64,000 bases of DNA, from positions 62,001-126,000 of the forward strand of contig NZ_CP013612.1 in assembly GCF_001482385.1 (NCBI RefSeq). Direction: 5' to 3'. The translations under genes and the position numbers were made by a program. Under the pieces are notes generated by a model. The model did no database searches and had not been told where the DNA came from. It was given only the letters and a program-made list of their open reading frames with translations. Every line of letters starts with the position of its first letter. Position 1 is the stretch's first letter. Shown piece after piece: positions 28,664 through 36,349 of the stretch. The stretch is from Pseudoalteromonas rubra (lineage in GTDB: Bacteria > Pseudomonadota > Gammaproteobacteria > Enterobacterales > Alteromonadaceae).

Positions 28664-29587
28664 ATGTATATAAACCGCCAGTCACTTAATACCAGCCTAC
28701 CGCTGGTGTATCACCCCAACTATTCATTCAGTTTCGATCCAAATCACCGCTTTGTGATGAGTAAGTTCGCTAATCTCTATCAGCAGGTGAGGGCAATGGG
28801 CTTGATTGGCGACAATGTATATCAACCTGAGCTGGGGTCACCGGAGCCACTGGAAACGGTGCACTGTGATACTTATTTATGGGATCTGTGGCGTAATCAA
28901 CTTGATGCTAAATCGATGCGTCGTATTGGTTTGCCTTGGTCTGAGCAGCTCATGGCGCGGACCTTCACTGCACCGCTTGGCACACTCAAGACCGCAGAGT
29001 TGGCGCTGCAAAACGGTGTAGCCTGTCATCTCGCTGGTGGCACGCACCACGCTCACTATGACTTTGGCTCAGGCTATTGTATGGTCAATGATTTAGTCTT
29101 TACTTCTACAACCCTGATAGCGCAAGGTAAAGTAAACAATGTGCTGATCTTTGATCTGGATGTCCACCAGGGAGATGGTACCGCAGCCATGCTCAAACAT
29201 AACCCCTATGTGTTTACCTGTTCTATTCACTGCGAAAAAAACTTTCCGTTTCGAAAACACAGCAGTGATCTGGATATTGGTCTGGCGAACAATCTGAGAG
29301 ACGCGGACTACTTGCATATCGTAGAAGACACCCTGACAGGCTTGCTCGAAGACGTTAATCCAGATCTGGTATTGTACGACGCTGGGGTGGATATCTGGGA
29401 GCACGACGGCCTGGGTAAGTTAGACATCAGTTGGCGAGGTCTGGAGCAGCGCGATGCGCTGGTGCTCAAAACTTGTCAGCATGCAGGCGTACCCGTTGCA
29501 ACCGTGATCGGCGGCGGTTACGACAAAGATCACCTGCGCCTGGCTCAGCGCCACGCCATTGTGGTGGAACAAGCGGCACTACTTTAA
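28664..29587 (+). CDS. Histone deacetylase-family (arginase-fold) hydrolase
   Basis: A 307-residue zinc deacetylase of the bacterial HDAC-like family. Motifs include the tandem His in GGTHHAHYD, the zinc site in FDLDVHQGDGT, the third zinc ligand in Y-D-A-G-V-D, and a C-terminal GGGYDKDH loop with the transition-state Tyr. Such enzymes remove acyl groups from polyamines, small molecules or proteins. The ATG at 28664 gives a normal family length; a GTG at 28583 would add 27 residues with no family resemblance, and neither has a strong ribosome site. The gene is divergent from flavin reductase. Confidence 0.85.
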   Translation: MYINRQSLNTSLPLVYHPNYSFSFDPNHRFVMSKFANLYQQVRAMGLIGDNVYQPELGSPEPLETVHCDTYLWDLWRNQLDAKSMRRIGLPWSEQLMARTFTAPLGTLKTAELALQNGVACHLAGGTHHAHYDFGSGYCMVNDLVFTSTTLIAQGKVNNVLIFDLDVHQGDGTAAMLKHNPYVFTCSIHCEKNFPFRKHSSDLDIGLANNLRDADYLHIVEDTLTGLLEDVNPDLVLYDAGVDIWEHDGLGKLDISWRGLEQRDALVLKTCQHAGVPVATVIGGGYDKDHLRLAQRHAIVVEQAALL

Positions 29588-29790
29588 AAGGGGTCCTGCT
29601 AGCTTCATTTAAATTAAAAGTAAGTGGGAGATTTTGAGTTAAATATAGGAGGCCTAAAGCCTTGATTAAAAAGGCTTATAAATATATTCATAAAATGCCT
29701 TTTATTTGTTTCTTTTGTTAAAAATTGGTTGCTTGTGCGCGTTGTTGGGCGGTATTTGTCGCTCACAGTATAAGGAAAGGGTACAAGTGT

Positions 29791-30075
29791 GTGAATAACA
29801 TAACAAGAAGGAACAAAACGGAAAGATTCAGACGCTACATTCAAAGCTCGGTCAGGCGCATGCGCCTGGAGCGTAAATGGTCTCAGGCCACCCTGGCTAA
29901 AAAGCTTGGCGTTGATCAGGCCACCATCAGCAATTATGAGTCCGGTAAAACCGATATGAGCAGTGTACAGCTGTTTGAGGTATTTTTAATATTTGGTAAA
30001 GATCTGACCAATGCGTTGGATTTTGCTGAGCCGAATTCAGATGAAGTTCAAGAGAACGATCAGGAGAAGGAGTAA
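29791..30075 (+). CDS. Small XRE-family regulator
   Basis: A 94-residue DNA-binding protein with a standard XRE domain: WSQATLAKKLGVDQATISNYE, split as two helices of the helix-turn-helix (about residues 28-50), followed by a short acidic tail. The GTG at 29791 is chosen because AAGGAAAGG lies about nine bases before it; earlier codons in frame have no ribosome site. Three micro-genes follow immediately on the same strand, the first only five bases after this stop, so it probably leads their operon and may regulate them. Confidence 0.8.
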   Translation: MNNITRRNKTERFRRYIQSSVRRMRLERKWSQATLAKKLGVDQATISNYESGKTDMSSVQLFEVFLIFGKDLTNALDFAEPNSDEVQENDQEKE

Positions 30076-30080
30076 CTTAT

Positions 30081-30164
30081 ATGTTTGATATTTATACAAT
30101 CGTTGATCATGCTCAGCCGCTTGTTATTGCTTGGGTGCCTGTTATTTTATGCAAAGAAGGCTGA
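30081..30164 (+). CDS. 27-residue micro-protein, unknown
   Basis: An ATG eight bases after a strong AAGGAG (located in the last codons of the XRE gene) opens a frame of 27 codons ending TGA. The peptide is mostly hydrophobic in its middle (P-L-V-I-A-W-V-P-V-I-L-C) and has one Cys near the C-terminus. It could be a small membrane peptide or a leader peptide. The excellent ribosome site is the only support, so it is a candidate gene. Confidence 0.5.
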   Translation: MFDIYTIVDHAQPLVIAWVPVILCKEG

Positions 30165-30181
30165 AGCAAGGGAACTTAACT

Positions 30182-30328
30182 ATGAAAAAACTAGATAAAC
30201 AGCAAATGAGTTTGGTCATGGGAGGCGACTCCCGTTCTCCAGATTTACCAGCAAGACAAAGAGCCGAGATAATGGAAAATGAGGCGAAAAAAGGAACTAC
30301 CCAATGGCTAGTTCAAAAGGAAAAATGA
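30182..30328 (+). CDS. Double-glycine-leader micro-peptide precursor
   Basis: A 48-residue peptide beginning MKKLDKQQMSLVMGG. Relative to Gly15 as position -1, Leu4 is at -12, Met9 at -7 and Val12 at -4, with Gly14-Gly15 at -2/-1. This is the classic spacing of double-glycine leaders cut by C39 peptidase/ABC transporters (bacteriocin and microcin export). The remaining 33 residues are charged and hydrophilic with no Cys, so no lanthionine or disulfide pattern is visible. AAGGGAACTTAACT precedes the ATG; a longer reading from 30131 lacks support. No transporter is in the window. It follows the XRE gene and the 27-residue micro-gene in the same direction. Confidence 0.65.
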   Translation: MKKLDKQQMSLVMGGDSRSPDLPARQRAEIMENEAKKGTTQWLVQKEK

Positions 30329-30339
30329 GGGATTGAATT

Positions 30340-30423
30340 ATGAAAATATTAATTAGACAGCTTGCAAAGCGCATCCACGGCGGTTCACATGGGCGCTCGA
30401 TTTACCGCAGCAGGCAAGAGTGA
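30340..30423 (+). CDS. Second short double-glycine peptide
   Basis: A 27-residue frame beginning MKILIRQLAKRIHGGS, with Gly-Gly at residues 14-15, the same position as in the neighbouring 48-residue peptide. Leu4 sits at -12 and Ile12 at -4; -7 is Ala. The 12-residue remainder is rich in Arg and Ser. GAGG lies about nine bases before the ATG. It begins 11 bases after the previous stop, so it is probably co-transcribed. It may be a truncated or genuine mini-precursor. Confidence 0.5.
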   Translation: MKILIRQLAKRIHGGSHGRSIYRSRQE

Positions 30424-30789
30424 TGCGACTACCTGATGATGCTGAGGTTTTGGAAAAGAAACCAGGTTGATCTAACGTTTAATAAATGGGTTTAACAAGT
30501 TCCAGTCTTTTTAAAACGAAAACTATCTGAACTTGTCACCATCTAGCACCAACACCCTTTGTCATCCCGGGCGCTTGCGACCCGGGAGCTGCTTAACACC
30601 ACTCAGCTCTCTAATCAGGAGGGAGAAAGCAGGAGCGACAAGTGCACGGTTTATTCATATCCTGCGGCTAGCGTTGATACCTGCCTGGCTCCAGACTCGA
30701 TCTCACTTCACCCTGAGCGCTGGTTATCAACCTGGTGTGCCAGTTCACTGCGGCTGCTAATTAATAATCAGCCCCGAATGGAGATTTCA
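30424..30789. other. Gene-free stretch with palindromic repeat fragment
   Basis: No supported gene in these 366 bases. At 30565-30587 the sequence TCCCGGG-CGCTTGCGA-CCCGGGA is an inverted repeat with an inner CGC/GCG pair; it resembles the GC-rich palindromic intergenic repeat that I recall in many gammaproteobacteria. A longer overlapping frame through this region exists only because it is open upstream of the DUF6429 start. Confidence 0.45.
30565..30587. repeat. GC-rich palindrome, possible dispersed repeat
   Basis: TCCCGGG and CCCGGGA arms of 7 bp flank CGCTTGCGA. It is GC-rich compared with its surroundings. No second copy was seen in this window, so calling it a dispersed element rests on memory of similar sequences. 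Confidence 0.4.
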
Positions 30790-31020
30790 ATGAACATAGA
30801 TGAGCATAAAATTGATGACGCGGCGCTGGCGATACTGTCGCTTACACTAAGCGAAGATGGCTGTGCCTGGAAACAAATTGACTGGGAAGTGATGAGTAGG
30901 CTTTACGAAAAAGGCTTAATCCATGACCCCAGAGGAAAACAAAAATCGGTTCAGTTTACAGAGCAAGGAGTGAAGTTGTCCCGGCAACTGCTTGAACAGC
31001 TTTTTACCGCGGAAAAATAG
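30790..31020 (+). CDS. DUF6429 family protein
   Basis: A 76-residue cytoplasmic protein recognised as the DUF6429 family by its I-D-D-A-A-L-A-I-L-S-L-T-L start, the W-K-Q-I-D-W-E-V-M-S-R-L-Y-E-K-G-L-I-x-D-P core and the G-K-x-K-S-V-x-F-T-E-x-G segment. It is a small winged-helix-like protein of unknown function. The ATG at 30790 is fixed by GGAG seven bases upstream. These genes often appear near mobile elements; here a palindromic repeat precedes it and a MITE follows. Confidence 0.8.
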   Translation: MNIDEHKIDDAALAILSLTLSEDGCAWKQIDWEVMSRLYEKGLIHDPRGKQKSVQFTEQGVKLSRQLLEQLFTAEK

Positions 31021-31197
31021 CTTTGTTTATCTATCTCACCAATAAACCGTCAAAGCTGGGTACTATGGAATTGCACAGGTGCGGCTGACAAATCTAACTG
31101 AATATTTTGTCTATACAGTGCAGATGACACTTTACACTGACTGGTAACAAGCCGATGGGCTGCTAGAGCGGCCCGCCGGCAAATTGCTATCGCGAAT

Positions 31198-31363
31198 TAA
31201 TACCAATTTTCTTAATTAAGTGGTCTATTTTGAGGCGAGAAAATAGGGTCGATAACAAGGCGAAAATTTTGCTGTTTAGTTGTTCTAAATGAGAAATTTT
31301 TAACGCTGTTAGCGTCCTATTTGCTCCTTCAAATAGACCAAGTATTAAATGAAATTGGTATTA
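31198..31363. mobile_element. MITE-like element of 166 bp
   Basis: Perfect 12-bp terminal inverted repeats TAATACCAATTT (31198-31209) and AAATTGGTATTA (31352-31363). Inner parts of the arms also pair: TGGTCTATTTTGA on the left with TCAAATAGACCA on the right. There is no coding capacity. I recall near-identical sequences dispersed in Pseudoalteromonas and relatives. Its right end coincides with the stop codon of the VOC gene. Confidence 0.75.
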
Positions 31364-31774
31364 TCTTTGTACCAAACTGAACCAGTTTCCGGAGTTGTCC
31401 AGACCCATGGCTTCTACGCCATATAATTGTTCTGTTGGCGGCTGAATGAATTCGACGCCTTTGGCGACAAGCTCTTCGTATGTTTGCTGGCAATTTTCAG
31501 TTTCGAAAACGCCCGCGCCGAATGCACCTTCTGTAATTAAACTCCGGATTTTTTCGGCAGCTTCTTTGTTAAACATGGGCCCTTCTTTTGGCTCTGCTAA
31601 TACCAGCTGGAGCTGTGAATTCGATTTCGGATAGACAGTTAACCACCGGAAACCACCTTCTACTTTCATATCATCACCGACTTCGAAACCAAGCTTATTT
31701 TTATAAAAATCAAGCGCCTCGTCCTGATTTAGTACATATATTGTGGCATGCGCTATAGATGTGATCATCTTCAT
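31361..31774 (-). CDS. VOC/glyoxalase-family protein
   Basis: A 137-residue cytoplasmic protein of the vicinal-oxygen-chelate superfamily: a beta-alpha-beta-beta-beta module repeated twice, with H-A-T-I-Y-V-L-N-Q-D-E-A-L-D-F-Y at the N-terminus, a middle G-F-R-W-L-T-V-Y-P segment and a C-terminal D-N-S-G-N-W-F-S-L-V strand. The His in the first motif is a likely metal ligand; the second Glu is less obvious, so lyase or dioxygenase activity is uncertain. The TAA stop is the end of a MITE. An AraC-type gene lies just upstream in the same orientation, a common pairing for such genes. GGGAAT precedes the ATG. Confidence 0.85.
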   Translation of the reverse strand: MKMITSIAHATIYVLNQDEALDFYKNKLGFEVGDDMKVEGGFRWLTVYPKSNSQLQLVLAEPKEGPMFNKEAAEKIRSLITEGAFGAGVFETENCQQTYEELVAKGVEFIQPPTEQLYGVEAMGLDNSGNWFSLVQR

Positions 31775-31840
31775 ATTCCCTGTTGTGAGTTCACCTTTAT
31801 TGTATAGATAAAATCCAGCAAAGGTTTCTCCAATATTGCG

Positions 31841-32251
31841 CTATTTGCCTAAAAAGTGATAGGCATAACAGGCCGGTATGGCCTGAGAGGGAAAGCAAAA
31901 TGGCTCAGCCGACAAGGCCCAAAGTTTGCGTCGATATAAAGTCGGTGCCATGCCTGTTTGCTTCAAAAATAAGGAGGAAAAGCTGCCAAGGCTTGAATAA
32001 CCCACATGCTCACAAATCTCTGAGACACTGTGGTTTTCGGTAATCAGCAGTTTCTTTGCGTGTGTCACTCTGAGTCGGATCAAAAATTCATTGGGCGTTT
32101 CTCCATAAGTGTCCCTGAAAACCCGTAAAAAATGGTAGGGAGAGATATGCGCATGCTTTGCCATATCAGAAAGGCTCAGTGCATTGTGGAAGTTGTCGGC
32201 AATGTGATCCCTGCCCGCTTTCACTTTCTTAAATTTATAATTTGTGGCCAT
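31841..32251 (-). CDS. AraC-family transcriptional regulator
   Basis: A 136-residue protein composed almost entirely of an AraC DNA-binding domain with two helix-turn-helix motifs: one around L-S-D-M-A-K-H-A-H-I-S-P-Y-H-F-L-R-V-F and the second around V-S-E-I-C-E-H-V-G-Y-S-S-L-G-S-F-S-S-L-F. There is no ligand domain, which is typical of short MarA/SoxS-like members. The frame extends upstream to 32383, but the ATG at 32251 begins just before the conserved region. The VOC gene lies downstream on the same strand, so a small operon is likely. Confidence 0.8.
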   Translation of the reverse strand: MATNYKFKKVKAGRDHIADNFHNALSLSDMAKHAHISPYHFLRVFRDTYGETPNEFLIRLRVTHAKKLLITENHSVSEICEHVGYSSLGSFSSLFLKQTGMAPTLYRRKLWALSAEPFCFPSQAIPACYAYHFLGK

Positions 32252-32604
32252 AACATTTAACTCTTGTTCCCTGTAAAAATAACCGGCGTACTGACACTCT
32301 GTTTGGCCTGTCAACAGCCCTGTATACGCATCATTCATTACAATAAACAAATTACCACTGCTATACCCCTTGCTCAAGCACAACCTACTCAGAGAAAGTG
32401 AGCTATCGGGTTGGTAATAGCAAATGCATGTGGCTCTGGCCAGATTGATATGTTTTTAATGATTCATCCAAATATGAGCAAAGGTCGACTCTGCTGCGGT
32501 TTGCGACAGGTCGGTGATATCTTGGCTCTGTGAGTAGGAGCGTCAGCTGTTTCTGTCTTTGGTGTTTAGGCTAAAAATTATTGAAATTCAGTTTCTGGTG
32601 TGAC
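32252..32604. other. Gene-free stretch or upstream extension of the AraC gene
   Basis: The AraC reading frame remains open to 32383 with an internal ATG, so the first 132 bases might encode an N-terminal extension. The rest holds no supported gene and must include the AraC promoter. Confidence 0.4.
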
Positions 32605-32630
32605 AAAGACACCCTGCATTGGGTGTCTTT
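32605..32630 (-). terminator. Terminator of the SDR gene
   Basis: A 10-bp perfect stem AAAGACACCC/GGGTGTCTTT with a 6-base loop. Read on the minus strand, it follows the SDR stop by about 36 bases and ends in CTTTG. Confidence 0.7.
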
Positions 32631-32665
32631 CATATATTCCTCATATATTTTTCATATATATGTGT

Positions 32666-33388
32666 TTACGGCTGTTGGCGTGTTGCTGCAATTAACAGTT
32701 CCCGGATACAGACTTGCTGGGGTTGCTCTTGGATGAAAAGTGCGCTTCGCGCTATGTCATCAGCGAGCAAAGCACCTCCCATGGTTTGTTTCCAATCTTC
32801 ATAACCGGCTTTTATTTCGCTTGACGTTGTGTGGTTCAGTAGTTCAGTTTCTACGGATCCGGGGCTGATATTTGTTACCCTGACACCAAAGTCTGCCACT
32901 TCTTCACGGACATTCTCCGTGATAGCAGACACCGCGAATTTGGTTCCACAATATGCTGCATGATTTGGAAAGGTCTTTCTGCCAGCAATTGAGCTAATAT
33001 TAATAATCGTGCCACCGTTTCTATTTTTCATAGGTTCAAGTACAGCCTGCATCCCATTCAACAAAGCCACAACATTGACGTCGAACATTTTTTGCCACTC
33101 GTTGTTGTCTTGTGTCTCTATTTGGCCTAGCAGCATGACCCCAGCGTTGTTGATAAGGCATTCTACTGGACCAAACTCTGCTTCAGCTTTTGCGATGGCT
33201 CGTACAAAGGCCTCTTTGTTTGTGACATCGACTTGTTCGCATAAACAGTTAGGTAAGTTGAGTGCAGTCAGCTTCTCAATACGCCGTGCTATGAGTAACA
33301 GTGGGTAACCAGCTTCACTAAAGCGCTTTGCGATAGCTTCTCCTATACCAGAGCTGGCACCTGTAATAACAACTAGCTTTTTCATCAA
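32666..33388 (-). CDS. Short-chain dehydrogenase/reductase
   Basis: A 240-residue classical SDR. TGASSGIG near the N-terminus binds NAD(P), NNAG follows strand four, and the catalytic Ser sits in I-N-I-S-S-I-A-G with Tyr and Lys in YCGTK. An Arg in the A-R-R turn after strand two suggests NADP(H) preference. The substrate is unknown. A LysR regulator is transcribed divergently 266 bases away and is the likely controller. It ends with a strong terminator. Confidence 0.9.
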   Translation of the reverse strand: MMKKLVVITGASSGIGEAIAKRFSEAGYPLLLIARRIEKLTALNLPNCLCEQVDVTNKEAFVRAIAKAEAEFGPVECLINNAGVMLLGQIETQDNNEWQKMFDVNVVALLNGMQAVLEPMKNRNGGTIINISSIAGRKTFPNHAAYCGTKFAVSAITENVREEVADFGVRVTNISPGSVETELLNHTTSSEIKAGYEDWKQTMGGALLADDIARSALFIQEQPQQVCIRELLIAATRQQP

Positions 33389-33654
33389 TTTTACTCCTAA
33401 AAAGGCAGCCTTTTTAAGTGAGGCTGATTAAAGTTCTTGTCTCTGACATGGTTAAGTTTGCTCAGAGCTCGAAACAAAGGATCCTCATACCACTGCAGTG
33501 CTTTACCGTATTGTTGCGGTGGCTGGTGGGAATCAAATGATGAGGCGCATTCTATGGCAATATCAGAAGGTGATATATAAGGTCAGAGTCACATCATTGT
33601 TTACAAAAACGATCTAATCTTTATTATTAATTCCTTTTGGACACAGAGATTTTG

Positions 33655-34554
33655 ATGAGAAAAGAAGTCAGTTACTCGGATATAAATAGCTTTTTGGTAC
33701 TGGTCGAGGAGGGGAGCTTTACCAGGGCGGCAGAAAAGCTCATGTGTTCACGTTCACAAGTTTCAAAACAGTTATCTCAACTAGAGTCCAGTTTGGGTAT
33801 AAGCCTGTTAGTCCGAACTACGCGTACTCAGCATTTAACGCCAGCGGGCGAAGCGTTCTTCGAGCGGTGCAAGCAGGCTTATGCTGGCATAGATCAAGCG
33901 ATAAGCAGGGCAATAGAAAGTGCCACTGAGCTGTCCGGGGAAATCAAAATTAATTGTGTAGGTGGATATATTGGTGAAAACATCATTGGACCGCTGGTTG
34001 CCGATTTTATGCGAATACACCCTGACATTAATATTGTGCTGGACTTCAGTAGTAAACGGGTGGACCTTGTTTCAGGCGAGTTTGATTTTGTCTTCCGGAT
34101 GGGAGAGCTTGTAGACTCAGCACTGATTGCAAGGAGGTTGACAGAGCTGACTATGGGTACCTATGCAAGCCCAGATTACATCTGCAAATATGGAAAACCG
34201 GACACTCCGAAAGATTTGGATAACCATAAGTGTATTACGGGCAGCATGCGCTCGTGGACGTTTGTGCATGCCCATGATCGTAATCAACAGGAAGTCAGTG
34301 TTAACGGCGATCTGGAGTGTAAAAATGGTCGGATCATGGTGTATTCTGCATTGCGTGGTAATGGCATCATTCGGGTGCCCGAGATTTACTGTTCACAGGA
34401 GTTGAGAGAAGGCAAGCTAGTGTCAGTCTTTGAACATTGGCATCCAAAGCGCATTCCTCTCTACCTGGTTTATTTACAAGACAAACATCAACCCACAAGG
34501 ATCAGCGCATTTAAAGACTTTGTGCTCAATAATTTTGCGTCATACCTTGCGTAA
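33655..34554 (+). CDS. LysR-family transcriptional regulator
   Basis: A 299-residue protein with an N-terminal winged helix-turn-helix (E-E-G-S-F-T-R-A-A-E-K-L plus S-Q-V-S-K-Q-L-S-Q-L-E at about residues 15-45) and a C-terminal periplasmic-binding-like effector domain. It is closest in style to the CrgA-type group that regulates an adjacent oxidoreductase. The ATG at 33655 is preferred over a TTG at 33637, which would add six residues. It is divergent from the SDR gene, and the shared intergenic region probably carries its operator. Confidence 0.88.
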   Translation: MRKEVSYSDINSFLVLVEEGSFTRAAEKLMCSRSQVSKQLSQLESSLGISLLVRTTRTQHLTPAGEAFFERCKQAYAGIDQAISRAIESATELSGEIKINCVGGYIGENIIGPLVADFMRIHPDINIVLDFSSKRVDLVSGEFDFVFRMGELVDSALIARRLTELTMGTYASPDYICKYGKPDTPKDLDNHKCITGSMRSWTFVHAHDRNQQEVSVNGDLECKNGRIMVYSALRGNGIIRVPEIYCSQELREGKLVSVFEHWHPKRIPLYLVYLQDKHQPTRISAFKDFVLNNFASYLA

Positions 34555-34942
34555 TCGCCTCTTCTATAGCGAGTATGCTGTCAGGTTCAGCAGGAATTTC
34601 CATCAGTTATCTGCTCCCTTTAATTTCTTGTTTTCATCAACTTGCTGTTCCCTGTTTATAAAGCAAACTCAAGGTATCCATCTGGGTGTGAGTAGCACCT
34701 GGGTTGGTGGGACTGCTTGCTAATGAAGTCAATTCAGCGCAAAGTGATGTAATCAATGTGAGCAATGCTTTCAAAGTTCGTTTGCAATGCGTATTTTTAC
34801 GATGCACATCTGTATGAGGTATAGAGTGCTAGATGGTTTGCGATTTTAACGTTCCTTAAGTGCGGGGCAGTCAATGACTCAATGATGACTACCAACCTTC
34901 ACTTAAAGCCTGGAGGTTGGTAGTCGATATGGTTTAAAACGT
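34555..34942. other. Gene-free stretch with terminator hairpin
   Basis: About 388 bases between convergent genes. A 97-codon frame here only overlaps the LysR tail and is not supported. At 34887-34925, GACTACCAACCT and AGGTTGGTAGTC form a perfect 12-bp stem with a 15-base loop, 18 bases after the FN3 gene stop; no T-tract follows. Confidence 0.6.
34887..34925 (-). terminator. 12-bp hairpin downstream of the FN3 gene
   Basis: Perfect inverted repeat GACTACCAACCT/AGGTTGGTAGTC, probably ending the FN3 transcript. Confidence 0.55.
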
Positions 34943-36076
34943 TTAGTTACTTACAACGTTAGATGCAGGCGATGCGTTGTAACATATGCCACTTTGTGTA
35001 CATGCTTTGACGCGATATTGCCTGTTGCCTGACCCCAGGTTTGACCACGAGATACTAGATGTGTTTGGTGCACTGTAGAACCGATAGTCAGTCCAGTTAT
35101 TGTTGTTGTACTTGATTGAAAGTACATACTGATAGGCACCGGGTACATCGTTCCAATCCACAATGATGGTATTGCCACTTAATCTGGCGTAAGGCGCGTT
35201 GGGTGTATCCAAACCTGAGCTCACTGTAACCGTATTTGAGATCGGTGAAGGTTCAGAGCAGCCATAGCTATTACAGGCGACGACGCGGTAACGACGATTA
35301 CCATCGTTTAAGTTTTGCCAACTCATGTATGACGCTGAAGCCGGACTTGGAATATATTGATAATCGGTCCAGCTATTGTTGTTATATTGAATGGCAACTT
35401 TATAGGTTGCACCGCTGACAGGTTCCCAGTTCACATTCACGCTGTTACCTGAAGCTGAGGCATTGATCCAGCCTGGCGCATCAGGCACACCAGGCACTTC
35501 ATATTCATAATCAACGCCGAGGGTGTATTCGAAATACATATAGTCTTCACACTCAGCTGGGTTTCTATTAGCACACCGTAAACTCACGCTGTTGCTCAGC
35601 TGTGCCTTCAGGGTGAATGACAGATTATCTAAGCGAGTACCATTAAAAGGCAGGTTAACTGTTGAAGACCCTAACGAGTTTGCACCGTATGCCGACATAA
35701 TGGCTTTCACTTGACCCGTTAGCGGATTAGGTAAATAGGGAGAAGATGCGCTAACTGTGAGAATATAATCGCCCAGCAGCAGGCCCCGGGTCAGTACTTG
35801 TCTATCTGCATAGGCTGTAAAACTCGCGCGAATATTGGTGATGGTTGCATTGTTTGGAACTTCACAGCTCTCAGCGCCAAAGACGGAGTATTTGGCGGTT
35901 GTCACGTAGTCATTGTTGTCCCAGCTCATAGGCGGCGCGCCCGGTTGGGTTCTGGATATTTCACAATACCCACTTTGTGTCGCTGCGGTGGCAGAGAAAG
36001 TGGGGAGAATTCCGAGTGCCAGAGTGGCGCTCACACATAGCGCTGAAGCACAGCTTGGGAATAACTTAGAGATCAT
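34943..36076 (-). CDS. Secreted protein with two fibronectin type III domains
   Basis: A 377-residue exported protein. The ATG at 36076 is set by AAGGAAAG just upstream; a longer reading to 36193 lacks this. The signal peptide (about 32 residues) ends near A-T-A-A. Residues 33-200 form a Cys-containing beta-rich domain of unknown family. Two C-terminal fibronectin type III repeats (about 205-290 and 295-375) share the pattern Y-x-V/L-x-I-x-Y-N-N-N-x-W-T-D-Y and a following N-L-x-x-G-N-R-x-Y-R-V-x-A-C. The repeats are so alike that a recent internal duplication is likely. A surface-binding or polymer-binding role is inference. Confidence 0.8.
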   Translation of the reverse strand: MISKLFPSCASALCVSATLALGILPTFSATAATQSGYCEISRTQPGAPPMSWDNNDYVTTAKYSVFGAESCEVPNNATITNIRASFTAYADRQVLTRGLLLGDYILTVSASSPYLPNPLTGQVKAIMSAYGANSLGSSTVNLPFNGTRLDNLSFTLKAQLSNSVSLRCANRNPAECEDYMYFEYTLGVDYEYEVPGVPDAPGWINASASGNSVNVNWEPVSGATYKVAIQYNNNSWTDYQYIPSPASASYMSWQNLNDGNRRYRVVACNSYGCSEPSPISNTVTVSSGLDTPNAPYARLSGNTIIVDWNDVPGAYQYVLSIKYNNNNWTDYRFYSAPNTSSISWSNLGSGNRQYRVKACTQSGICYNASPASNVVSN

Positions 36077-36349
36077 ACTTACTTTCCTTTTATAGTCTGT
36101 CCTAAAAAATATGAGGCAGGCACATCTTGCCAGCCATGAGAAAAGTGCACTTTTAATAACAAAGGCTACCTGATGATATATTAAAATATTCATCAGGTAA
36201 TTGACTTAATCGGCATTTCAAATGCGAGTTTTCGAAGTTGGCAGACCTTGAATGTTCATTACAAACAGACAAAAGGCACGGAGTTATTTCTTTCTTGCAA
36301 GTCTGTATCAATATTGAGACAGTTGACTTATTCAACAAGCAGACAAAGA

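Noticed and set aside
29614-29844. A 76-codon minus-strand frame in the gap before the XRE gene
   Set aside because: It overlaps the XRE ribosome site, has no clear start signal and no recognisable domain.
30533-30789. Long plus-strand frames leading into the DUF6429 gene
   Set aside because: They pass through a palindromic repeat and lack family resemblance; GGAG before the ATG at 30790 fixes the real start.
34430-34723. A 97-codon frame overlapping the LysR 3' end
   Set aside because: It is an alternative frame of the LysR tail with no ribosome site.
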